Source: CAZTDD01 sp964612675
Lineage (GTDB): Bacteria; Hinthialibacterota; Hinthialibacteria; Hinthialibacterales; JAKPRU01
DNA length: 41,422 bases
Assembly: GCA_964612675.1 (NCBI GenBank)
Contig: CAZTDD010000053.1
Coordinates: 1-41,422 of the forward strand
Direction of reading: 5' to 3'
Part shown: piece after piece, positions 15,441-22,435 of the stretch
Position numbering within the stretch: position 1 is the first letter of the stretch
Layout: the number at the start of each line of letters is the position of its first letter
The notes under the pieces: generated by a model
What the model was told of the DNA's origin: nothing
What the model saw: the letters and a program-made list of their open reading frames with translations, nothing else
Database searches by the model: none
Made by a program: the position numbers and the translations under genes

Positions 15441-16022
15441 ATGTCTAGCCTCGCAGAACACTCGGACGAGACCGGGAGATCGGTCGAAAGCGAATTATCG
15501 CCCACAGCCCTCTTTGAGCAGGCGTATCGCCGCTATCGATCCCGGGCATTTTACACCGCTTGCACCCTGGTCAAAAACCGGGAGGAGGCGTTGGAATTGG
15601 TCCATGACGCGTTCATGCGCGCCTATCGCGCATGGGACCGGTTCGATACGACACGGGAATTCTATCCGTGGTTTCACCGGATTCTCCGCGACCTTTGTCT
15701 GAACCGCCTGCGATCCAGGAAACGGAACCCGGCAAAGGAATCGCTCGATAATCTCGATGAGCAGGGAATACGTCCACCGTCGCACGATCCCGACCCTCGG
15801 GTTGTCGCTGACGGAGACGAACGAGCCGCACGCCTGTGGGATGCGATCTCGGAGTTGGATGCGAATGACCGTGAGATTATCCTCCTGAGAGAATTTCACG
15901 GGTTGCCTTACAAGGCGATCGCGGAATCGATGGAGTGTCCGGTCGGTACTGTGATGTCGCGTCTTCACGGTGCCCGAAAAAAACTTCGAATAATCTTGGA
16001 AGAGCGGGGTATCAGTCTATAA
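15441..16022 (+). CDS. ECF-type RNA polymerase sigma factor
   Basis: A 193-residue extracytoplasmic-function sigma factor that directs RNA polymerase to its regulon. Sigma region 2 spans about 25-95 (LFEQAYRRYRSRAFYTACTL, then ELVHDAFMRAYRAWDRFD, FYPWFHRILRDLCLNRLRSR). Region 4 spans about 130-185 (LWDAISELDANDREIILLRE, GLPYKAIAESMECPVGTVMS, RLHGARKKL). The linker is acidic. ATG 15441 has only a weak AAGG-type site upstream. The anti-sigma gene lies 225 bases downstream, beyond a repeat, and the YbjQ gene follows, suggesting one stress-response unit. The trigger is unknown. Confidence 0.92.
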   Translation: MSSLAEHSDETGRSVESELSPTALFEQAYRRYRSRAFYTACTLVKNREEALELVHDAFMRAYRAWDRFDTTREFYPWFHRILRDLCLNRLRSRKRNPAKESLDNLDEQGIRPPSHDPDPRVVADGDERAARLWDAISELDANDREIILLREFHGLPYKAIAESMECPVGTVMSRLHGARKKLRIILEERGISL

Positions 16023-16044
16023 TGTTGTATATACGAAAGAAAGC

Positions 16045-16175
16045 ATCAACCCCCTCTGTATCTCCCCTACCTGCGGCCGCGCAAGCGTGTCCCTCTTGGG
16101 GGAGAAGATGCTGCGGACACGCTCGTTTCTTTTTCCTCCCCCGAAGATCGGGGGAGGTTAGGAGGGGGTTGATAT
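16045..16175. repeat. dispersed hairpin repeat inside the sigma/anti-sigma operon
   Basis: GCGTGTCC / GGACACGC arms (16085-16092 / 16115-16122) are followed by a perfect 9-bp hairpin CCTCCCCCG / CGGGGGAGG (16135-16143 / 16149-16157) and end in GGGGGTTGATAT. Similar words (CACACGCTTGCGTGGCCAC ... GGGGTTGATAT) occur at about 40803-40856, so it belongs to a repeat family. Confidence 0.6.
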
Positions 16176-16247
16176 GAAACAGGATGAGGGAAGTTAAACG
16201 TAGGAGGCTACAGACGGCTGTCTCGGAAGACTGACAAGGAAGAAACT

Positions 16248-16694
16248 TTGGGTACCTGCGAAAACCTCGAAGAACTGCTCTCCGGCTACATAGACGGGGA
16301 GCTGAACGACTCTGACCGGCAGCGCGTGAAACAACACCTGGCGGAATGTCATCAGTGCGCGATGAAGGTGATCGAGATGAACGAACTAAGGCACCAAATC
16401 GGTCACATCCAATTCCAGGATCCGCCGCCTGAATTATGGGACGAACATGCAAAAGGACTATTTGAAACCTCTACCCGTGGTCTCGGGTGGTTGCTTTATG
16501 TGGTAGGAGGGATCCTCTACGTTCTTGCCGTCGTGAGTTTTCTCTGGAAAGCCCTGACCACAGGCAAATGCGATTGGCGATTCGTTGTCGGTCTTTTTGC
16601 GTTGTTGGGCGGAACGGTTTTTCTCCTCGTCGCTGTATTGCAGCAGCGAATACGCGCTCTTAAAACAGATCGTTACCGCGACATCATTCGATAG
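16248..16694 (+). CDS. zinc-finger anti-sigma factor, two-TM membrane protein
   Basis: A 148-residue membrane anti-sigma factor. The N-terminal zf-HC2 domain shows CENLEELLSGYIDGELNDSD, then VKQHLAECHQCAM with the H-x3-C-x2-C zinc site (ZAS). This domain normally clamps the ECF sigma factor. Two hydrophobic helices follow: LGWLLYVVGGILYVLAVVSF and FVVGLFALLGGTVFLLVAVL. The TTG start at 16248 is supported by AAGGAAG about 5 bases upstream; no ATG is available before the zinc motif. It is the probable partner of the sigma gene upstream. Only a short tail follows the second helix, so no large periplasmic sensor is present. Confidence 0.85.
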   Translation: MGTCENLEELLSGYIDGELNDSDRQRVKQHLAECHQCAMKVIEMNELRHQIGHIQFQDPPPELWDEHAKGLFETSTRGLGWLLYVVGGILYVLAVVSFLWKALTTGKCDWRFVVGLFALLGGTVFLLVAVLQQRIRALKTDRYRDIIR

Positions 16695-16715
16695 GGAAGG
16701 GAAGATCCTGACATC

Positions 16716-17057
16716 ATGATACTCGTCACCACGGAATCCATTCCGCACATGCGGATCGTTCGTTCTCTGGGACTGGTGCGGGGAAATACCGTCCGCTGCA
16801 GGCATTTGGGCAGGGATATTCTCGCCCTCTTTCGAAACATGGTCGGCGGCGAGGTTTATGAATACACCAAGATGATCGCGGAGTCGCGCGAGCAGGCCCT
16901 CGACCGCATGATCGCGGAAGCGAGGGACCTCGATGCCAACGCGATTATCGGGGTGCGGTTCATGACCTCCTCGATTTCGGCAGGTGCCGCCGAGCTCCTG
17001 GCTTTCGGTACCGCTGTTCTTGTCGAGCCGGAAGACCCGAAACTTGCAGCGGATTGA
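16716..17057 (+). CDS. YbjQ-family (DUF74) protein
   Basis: A 113-residue protein of the YbjQ/UPF0145 family, small pentamer-forming proteins sometimes annotated as heavy-metal-binding, without a settled function. Typical features are ILVTTESIPHMRIVRSLGLV, then GNTVRCRHLGRDILALFRNM, VGGEVYEYTKMIAESREQAL and ANAIIGVRFMTSSISAGAAE. It begins 21 bases after the anti-sigma stop, so it is likely co-transcribed. Family length is normal. The Shine-Dalgarno candidate GGGAAGG is farther upstream than ideal. Confidence 0.88.
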   Translation: MILVTTESIPHMRIVRSLGLVRGNTVRCRHLGRDILALFRNMVGGEVYEYTKMIAESREQALDRMIAEARDLDANAIIGVRFMTSSISAGAAELLAFGTAVLVEPEDPKLAAD

Positions 17058-17499
17058 TTTGCGGATTATCGACGGCGGATTGACTCGTTGATGACGGATT
17101 GCCCCATCTTCGCCGAATCGCTCCCACCAACAGTAGATCGTTTCGTCAACGGCAAATGGTGAGCGTCCGGTCTCATTTTTCAATTCGGTCCGTATCGATT
17201 CAGCCCGTATCCCTCGTCAATTCAGCCCGTTTCTTGAGTAGTAAATGAACTCCCAAACGTCAAAGCAGCTCACGGATACCACCCCGGTAACTCCCGACAC
17301 ACCGTGCCGTCCAGTACTTGCTTTACAAGCACCAAAATAACACCCGGGGTGCCACCCCCAATTCCGCTTGGGGGTGGAGATAACTACTTCTTACCAAACC
17401 AAAACCTTGTCATCCTACACCCATTCCATCAGAATGACCCTTTGAAGCGGCTGTCTTATCGTCTGATGTTTGCGGGAAAAGCAAGGGGGTATCGGCAAG
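17058..17499. other. gene-free spacer upstream of the NACHT gene
   Basis: No credible gene. It contains repeated CGGATT and TTCAGCCCGT words at about 17049-17230 and the hairpin repeat at 17352-17377. The NACHT promoter should lie in the AT-richer part at 17380-17480 but is not obvious. Confidence 0.4.
17352..17377 (-). repeat. CCACCCCCAA hairpin repeat, left of the NACHT gene
   Basis: Perfect 10-bp arms (CCACCCCCAA 17352-17361, TTGGGGGTGG 17368-17377). Reverse-complemented, it matches 20663-20691 with two differences over 29 bases, so the NACHT gene lies between inverted copies of one element. Confidence 0.75.
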
Positions 17500-20487
17500 A
17501 TGGATCCTATAGCGACACCATTATTGATTTATGTTTGCGGTAATCTTGGCAAAGAACTGATCTCGGATGCATGCAAAAGCTATCTTACCGACAGGCTGAA
17601 AGGTGTCTTTTCAAAGGCCGCCAAGCTCGGTAGCAAAGATGATTTACAGATTGCGTACGAAGCGGCCATGCAACAAGCCTACGAAAAACTCTGTGAGACC
17701 TTGTTGCGGAATATGGAGACGTTCGGTACAAAACGATCTGAATTGGCGGTGTATCGAAATTCGCTTGAGGCGTTCATTAAAAACCAGGAAGTCGTTGCTG
17801 AACTATTCCGTTCAATTGAGAATCCAAACGACGAGACTGCCCCGTCCCCGCAGATTCTCCAACAGCGTTGGGATGCTATCGGAGGACACAGACTGCCGAG
17901 CGATCAATTGTGGTTGGTGACAACACTGGCTTACCGAAATCAAGCGTTGCAGGAGTCATTTCTATCGGAGCCTTTACGAGAGATCCTGCTCGGCAAGAAC
18001 GTGAATCAACTTCTTAAGGAATTCCAACGTCAGGGTGGTGTTCAGACACCGCTCCGTCTGGACCAGTATCGCAAACGAATGCTGGCCAAGTATTCGCCCG
18101 TCGATCTGGCGAATCTGATGCCTTCTTATGCCGACGCCCCAGGCGTATTCATTCGTGAGGTGTTCGTGTCACAGAATGTGCGCGAAAACCCGCCTCCCAT
18201 CGATATCCCCAAAGACCTCGCCGAGCACCTGAAAAAGGCTGGACGTGACAAGGCCGATGAGCATGCCTATGACGAGTTGGACGAAGAACAACTTGAGAAG
18301 TTCCGTACCGCTTACGTCAGCCAATCGCCCAGGCCGGTCTTGGATGTAGTCGCCGCACCGGGCAACCGCCTCACGGTACTCACCGGCGAGCCGGGCTCGG
18401 GCAAGTCCACGTTGATGCGTTATTTGCTGACGGGCATCATCGAACCACCTCTCGATCCGAAGTCAGGCAAGCCGCTCCCCTGGACTCAGGCGTTCAAAGA
18501 AGCATTTCCTCTTTTAATCGAGCTGCGGGAGTTCTACGCCCTGCGGTGCGAAGGCAAGTGTGTGAACTTCCTCGAATACGTCCACGGCATGGGTAGGAAT
18601 CAACACTGGTTCCTCGATCAACATACGGTGAACGCTTCTCTGGAAATCGGCCTGTCATTGGTGATGTTCGATGGTTTGGACGAGATTTTTGATAGTGCGG
18701 ACCGCGAGCGAGTCATGCATGAGATTGGTGGATTCGCACAACGCTATCCGAAGGCCCGGATAATTGTCACGTCGCGACCGGTTGGCTACAAGGAGCAGAT
18801 TCTACGCGGTGCCGGGTTCAAGCATTTTGGTATACAGGATCTGGACAACGATCAAATCGAGACGTTTGTCAAAGGATGGTTCGCGCTGACGTTCCCGCAG
18901 GACCCTGGACGGGTCGCCCAGCGAATCGAACGGGTGACGGGGAGCGTGAAGCACTCGAAGTCGATCCGGCTTCTGGCCGGCAACCCCATGCTCCTGACGA
19001 TCATGGCACTACTGGCCCGTGAAGAAGAACTGCCCCGCGAGCGGGCCAAGTTTTACGAGAAGGCGGTTGATGTTCTCTGCCATCATTGGGATGCCAACCG
19101 CAACCTCGGACTCCCGGAGGACCGCTACCTCAACGCGGATGACAAAAACGCCCTTTTGCGACGGGTCGCTATGCGGATGCAAGCCGCTAAAGAGGGCCTC
19201 AAGGGTAACTTCATCGCAGAAGACAATCTGGAGCAGGAGATCCAAGCGTATCTGATTGACGAACAATGGCAGACCGACCGGGCGGAAGCGAAGAAAGCGG
19301 CCCGCCGCATGATCCGCCAACTTCGCGAGCGCAACTACATCCTTTGCCTACGCGCCCCGCACCTGTATGGCTTCGTTCACCGGACCTTTCTGGAATACCT
19401 AACTGCCACCGAGTATGTCCGCCGCTTCGATAGGCAGCCGCAGCAGATGACGATCGAGGATCTAATCAACCTTTTCGACGAACACTGCCGCGACGAAGAA
19501 TGGCGGGAAGTTCTGCGCTTGATCTGTGGCCAGATCGACGAGCAGTTCGTTGGTCAGATTGTCGAACGTCTGGCGACTCGAACGGATTGGAATAAATGGG
19601 ACGGTAGAACGCCGTTACTGGAACTGCCGTTAGCGATCTGGTGTTTAACTGAGGTCCGGACTACGACCCGACTGGAAGCCGCCGGTGCTCAACTACTAAC
19701 CACAGTAATCGATGCAGCCCAGCGCGGATCAGGATTCGGCGGTTTGTCGCAATCCTTCGACAACGATTTAACGCAAGCGTGCGAAGAGCTTGGTCAGGGA
19801 TGGCCGGGGCGCGGCGTGCTCGGCGAGTCGGAGTCTTCGATTTTGAAAGACGCAGCAGAGTGTTCATACGGCGATAGCTTTTGGCCTCGTCTAATTGCAT
19901 GTGTCTTCGACAATCGGAAGGTAGTCATGGATCTGTCACAAAGTGAGGCGGGCTTTTATGACGGAGTTTTCGTTCGTCTTGACGCTCTTAATACTCTCTT
20001 GGAGAAGTGGCCGGATGAAGCGACGCGAAAGCTGTTCGAAGAGCGTGCGGTCAAGGATCCTGAGGAATATGTGCGTCGCAGCACTCTTGGGACATTGGCG
20101 TGGAAGTGGCCGGACGACAGGACGCGCGATTTGCTTGAAGAACGCACCGTCCAGGATGAACATTTGTACGTTTGTAACGCCGCGTTTGAAATACTGGCGG
20201 AGAAGTGGCCGGACGACAGGACGTGGAAGTTCCTCGCGGAACGTGCCCCTATCGACGGAGCCGCCGCTTCGCTATTGGGCGAGCGACATTCTGAGTTTGG
20301 TCAGATTGTGTTCCTGGAGGATCGCGATGTACCGTACTTCTATCTCAACCCTACCAAAGCCATCCCGCGCGATCACATCGAGCGGGCGGCGGAAAAGGCC
20401 GATGTGCCGCCCGAGGAGATCGAGGAGACGGTTCGCTCGTTGTCGGAACACATGGGCTGGGATATAACAAAAGGGTCCGGGGCCTAA
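17500..20487 (+). CDS. NACHT-domain STAND NTPase, candidate antiphage protein
   Basis: A 995-residue signal-transduction ATPase. Start ATG 17500 is chosen for AGGGGG 10 bases upstream; the frame is open 10 codons further. Layout: N-terminal helical region (1-285), similar in style to bacterial NACHT N-terminal helical domains; NACHT core with Walker A GEPGSGKST (296-304), Walker B LVMFDGLDEIFD (387-398) and sensor RIIVTSRPVGY (420-430); helical arm with LLAGNPMLLTIMALLA and FVHRTFLEYLTATEY; then alpha-alpha repeats ending in HEAT-like units (LLEKWPDEATRKLFEERAV, LAWKWPDDRTRDLLEERTV, LAEKWPDDRTWKFLAERAP). Related bNACHT/Avs-type proteins sense phage and kill or arrest the cell. No obvious nuclease or TIR motif is seen, so the effector is unclear. 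It has no partner gene and sits in an accessory region. Confidence 0.85.
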   Translation: MDPIATPLLIYVCGNLGKELISDACKSYLTDRLKGVFSKAAKLGSKDDLQIAYEAAMQQAYEKLCETLLRNMETFGTKRSELAVYRNSLEAFIKNQEVVAELFRSIENPNDETAPSPQILQQRWDAIGGHRLPSDQLWLVTTLAYRNQALQESFLSEPLREILLGKNVNQLLKEFQRQGGVQTPLRLDQYRKRMLAKYSPVDLANLMPSYADAPGVFIREVFVSQNVRENPPPIDIPKDLAEHLKKAGRDKADEHAYDELDEEQLEKFRTAYVSQSPRPVLDVVAAPGNRLTVLTGEPGSGKSTLMRYLLTGIIEPPLDPKSGKPLPWTQAFKEAFPLLIELREFYALRCEGKCVNFLEYVHGMGRNQHWFLDQHTVNASLEIGLSLVMFDGLDEIFDSADRERVMHEIGGFAQRYPKARIIVTSRPVGYKEQILRGAGFKHFGIQDLDNDQIETFVKGWFALTFPQDPGRVAQRIERVTGSVKHSKSIRLLAGNPMLLTIMALLAREEELPRERAKFYEKAVDVLCHHWDANRNLGLPEDRYLNADDKNALLRRVAMRMQAAKEGLKGNFIAEDNLEQEIQAYLIDEQWQTDRAEAKKAARRMIRQLRERNYILCLRAPHLYGFVHRTFLEYLTATEYVRRFDRQPQQMTIEDLINLFDEHCRDEEWREVLRLICGQIDEQFVGQIVERLATRTDWNKWDGRTPLLELPLAIWCLTEVRTTTRLEAAGAQLLTTVIDAAQRGSGFGGLSQSFDNDLTQACEELGQGWPGRGVLGESESSILKDAAECSYGDSFWPRLIACVFDNRKVVMDLSQSEAGFYDGVFVRLDALNTLLEKWPDEATRKLFEERAVKDPEEYVRRSTLGTLAWKWPDDRTRDLLEERTVQDEHLYVCNAAFEILAEKWPDDRTWKFLAERAPIDGAAASLLGERHSEFGQIVFLEDRDVPYFYLNPTKAIPRDHIERAAEKADVPPEEIEETVRSLSEHMGWDITKGSGA

Positions 20488-20662
20488 CCACCTTCACAGT
20501 AAGGCTTTCAGGGAATTGATAGCGAGTCCATGCCCGTGCTCGACGGGGTTTGTGGGAGGGCGTTGGTTTTCCCGTCTGGATGACAAGAGAGTGCAAAAAG
20601 TCAGGCGAGTGCGCTTTCATCGTCTCGCTTCCGGCATGGCACCCATTGATGTTTCGGTTCAG

Positions 20663-20688
20663 CCACCCCCAAGCGGAGTTGGGGTTGG
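20663..20688 (+). repeat. CCACCCCCAA hairpin repeat, right of the NACHT gene
   Basis: Arms CCACCCCCAA (20663-20672) and TTGGGGTTGG (20679-20688), one mismatch, loop GCGGAG. It is inverted relative to the copy at 17352-17377. Confidence 0.75.
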
Positions 20689-20776
20689 CACTCAATTATG
20701 TGGTGCCTTGCTTCTCGATTCTCTCCTACCATGCATTGCTGCTTCTTCCGATACGCCCACCGGACTCGTCGTCGTT

Positions 20777-20818
20777 CACCCCAACGGGGTGATGTCTTAT
20801 AGCCAGTGGGCAACGCCC
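20777..20818 (+). repeat. CACCCC-AAC-GGGGTG / GGGC-AAC-GCCC repeat
   Basis: Two adjacent perfect short hairpins: 20777-20791 with 6-bp arms and 20808-20818 with 4-bp arms, joined by ATGTCTTATAGCCAGT. A degenerate relative in the opposite sense is visible at about 7048-7180. Confidence 0.55.
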
Positions 20819-21076
20819 CTGGATGGAAATATCCTGTTCTGAGATCGACTTTTCTCTCCAGGCTTTTCTCCCCGGGCAATCCGTCAAGTCCAGAAGTCCA
20901 GTTCCATGTTGGAAAGGTCATTCAGTGTCGGTTCCCGATCCAGTTCGAATTCAACATAAATCAACGTCGCCGTGTCAGCTCGGCTGCCGGTCGCAAAACG
21001 AGGATCTTTAATTTTGCCCTCGGCCATCGTATTCTATAGCAACGGATCACTATTAACGGAAGACAATGAGACGATC

Positions 21077-21517
21077 ATGCCCACCACCCGCGTAAACCGA
21101 AAACACCAAATCACAATCCCCAAGCAGGTCTTTGAAGCCGCTGGACTTGAGATTGGGGACGTTCTCGACGCCCGTGTCCAAAGCGGCAAGGTGGTGTTTA
21201 TGCCAAAACGTCAAAAGCAACGAAGACTGTCGGACCATCTGTCTTCGAGTGAGAAGCGGGCACTGACGCGGGCTAGAAAGAAGATAAACAAGATGGTCGA
21301 GGATTTACCTCATTCGCGCGGAATGACGCGGAAAGAAGTCAACGCAGCCGTGAAAGCCGGACTCATCCCCCAAGACCAAGCCTACTTCTGGACTGAAGAG
21401 TGGCAAAAAGATGAACGTGCGTCCGAACGCGACAAACGGGAAGGTCGACTCTCAGGTTCCGTGGAGACAGCAAAGGAATTGCAAGCCGAATTGGACCGAC
21501 TGAAACAGCGGGCTTGA
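21077..21517 (+). CDS. AbrB/MazE-type antitoxin
   Basis: A 146-residue protein. The N-terminal 45 residues are a SpoVT/AbrB swapped-hairpin DNA-binding domain (RVNRKHQITIPKQVFEAAGL, then EIGDVLDARVQSGKVVFMPK). The remaining 100 residues are charged and helical (SSEKRALTRARKKINKMVED, VNAAVKAGLIPQDQAYFWTE, ELQAELDRLKQ) and probably bind the toxin. ATG 21077 starts the domain exactly; the frame is open further upstream but without homology. It precedes the toxin gene by 9 bases. The antitoxin is longer than the usual 80-90 residues of MazE-type proteins. Autoregulation is expected from the family. Confidence 0.8.
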   Translation: MPTTRVNRKHQITIPKQVFEAAGLEIGDVLDARVQSGKVVFMPKRQKQRRLSDHLSSSEKRALTRARKKINKMVEDLPHSRGMTRKEVNAAVKAGLIPQDQAYFWTEEWQKDERASERDKREGRLSGSVETAKELQAELDRLKQRA

Positions 21518-21526
21518 GCGTGCCGC

Positions 21527-21784
21527 ATGAGAATCAACCGCACCAAGAGATTCGATCGCCTTTACAGAAGACTACCCCGGCGGATTCAAAATCAAGTTGA
21601 CAAACAACTGTTGCTTTTACTCCAGAACCCCCACCATCCTTCTCTTCGCCTGCATAAGATGGAAGGCTACACGAATCTATGGGAAGTTAGAATCGGGCAA
21701 CAATACCGTCTCACTCTCAGTATCAGCGGGGAAGAATACATATTGCAGAAGGTTGGCTCTCACGACATCCTACGCAAACCATGA
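21527..21784 (+). CDS. RelE/ParE-superfamily toxin
   Basis: An 85-residue basic protein: RINRTKRFDRLYRRLPRRIQ, NQVDKQLLLLLQNPHHPSLR, LHKMEGYTNLWEVRIGQQYR, LTLSISGEEYILQKVGSHDI. The pattern of a basic helical pair, LHKxxGY, WEVRIGxxYRL and a final xVGxHD is that of RelE-superfamily toxins (YafQ/YoeB-like), expected to cleave mRNA. The ATG lies 9 bases after the AbrB-type antitoxin stop, in the usual antitoxin-toxin order. Final identification rests on pattern; catalytic residues vary in this family. Confidence 0.78.
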   Translation: MRINRTKRFDRLYRRLPRRIQNQVDKQLLLLLQNPHHPSLRLHKMEGYTNLWEVRIGQQYRLTLSISGEEYILQKVGSHDILRKP

Positions 21785-21898
21785 TACAGGTGTAATCCCG
21801 GGTTTGAAGACTCTCTCCGATTGCCTTTTTCGTGCTTTCGTGTCTGTTTCGTGCCTTCGTGATTCAATATCCTCCGTTGTTACAGCACACCCTCAGCT

Positions 21899-22210
21899 CT
21901 ACTCCACCGCAAAAAACGAATCAATCCCCGCCTGGCCGAACCACGGTGAATAAAGACTCTCGAACCCAACCGGATGCCCGCCTACGTCCAAATACTCGAC
22001 GCCCACCCACGGGAAGAAAAGTGTCTGACGCATTTCGCCGAGTTCGTTACGAGTTTCACTGGTGGGCGGCATCGTCTCCAGCGCCTTCAGCGGTATACAC
22101 GATACCGACAAACCGTCCCGTTCCTGAGTCAACACTTTCCCCAGAAACCGCTTGCCGTTGAGCAAGTGGATTTCAATCATCGAGCCGATCAACGAACCTT
22201 GCGAATCCAT
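21899..22210 (-). CDS. small hypothetical protein, possible SH3/Sm-like barrel
   Basis: A 103-residue frame from ATG 22210 (MDSQGSLIGSMIEIHLLNGK, RFLGKVLTQERDGLSVSCIP, then TLFFPWVGVEYLDVGGHPVG). The alternation IEIHLLNGKRFLGKVL...GLSVS...TLFFPWVGVEYLDV resembles a small Sm/SH3-like beta-barrel such as seen in Hfq-like proteins, but this is only a fold guess. The frame is open upstream into translated repeat DNA, so the start could also be ATG at residue 11. It lies tail-to-tail with the RelE-type toxin. Function unknown. Confidence 0.5.
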   Translation of the reverse strand: MDSQGSLIGSMIEIHLLNGKRFLGKVLTQERDGLSVSCIPLKALETMPPTSETRNELGEMRQTLFFPWVGVEYLDVGGHPVGFESLYSPWFGQAGIDSFFAVE

Positions 22211-22255
22211 GAATCTCGTCTCATCCCTTTTCCGTCGTGAGCCGCTTGCCTTACC

Positions 22256-22312
22256 GTCATCGCGAGCCCCGGACCGGCGGCGCCGGTGATTTGCGCAAGA
22301 AACCGCGGTCCC
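22256..22312. repeat. CCGGACCGGCGG-type dispersed repeat
   Basis: The core GGACCGGCGGCGCCGGTGAT, followed by TTGCGCAAGAAA, matches 861-892 (GGACCGGCGGAGCCGGTGAT, then TTGAGGAAGAAA). In both cases CGTCAT and TACGAGC/CGCGAGC words precede it, so the repeat unit is larger than the core. Confidence 0.65.
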
Positions 22313-22317
22313 CGTTA

Positions 22318-22404
22318 CCGTCATCGCGAGCGAAGCGTGGCGATCTCTTTGTTCTGCGTGCCACCAGCGAGATTCCCACGTCGCTCGGCTGCTCGGAATG
22401 ACGG
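22318..22404. repeat. palindromic dispersed repeat with CCGTCAT/ATGACGG ends
   Basis: The arms CCGTCATCGCGAGCGAAGCG...GGCGATCT (from 22318) and AGATTCCCACGTCGCTCGG...GGAATGACGG (to 22404) pair imperfectly over most of their length. This form of repeat (CGTCAT-GCGAGCGAAGC) is a widespread intergenic palindrome type in bacteria. Confidence 0.65.
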
Positions 22405-22435
22405 TACCTCACGACATTTCCTTGACACGACCCGG

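Larger units (their letters stand above)
20488..21076. other. gene-free repeat-rich spacer
   Basis: No gene is supported. It holds the CCACCCCCAA hairpin (20663-20688), the CACCCC-AAC-GGGGTG hairpin followed by GGGC-AAC-GCCC (20777-20818), and AT-rich DNA at 20935-21070 ahead of the AbrB-type gene. Confidence 0.45.

Noticed and set aside
17470..17499. Upstream start for the NACHT gene
   Set aside because: ATG 17470 has no Shine-Dalgarno, while ATG 17500 has AGGGGG at a good distance.
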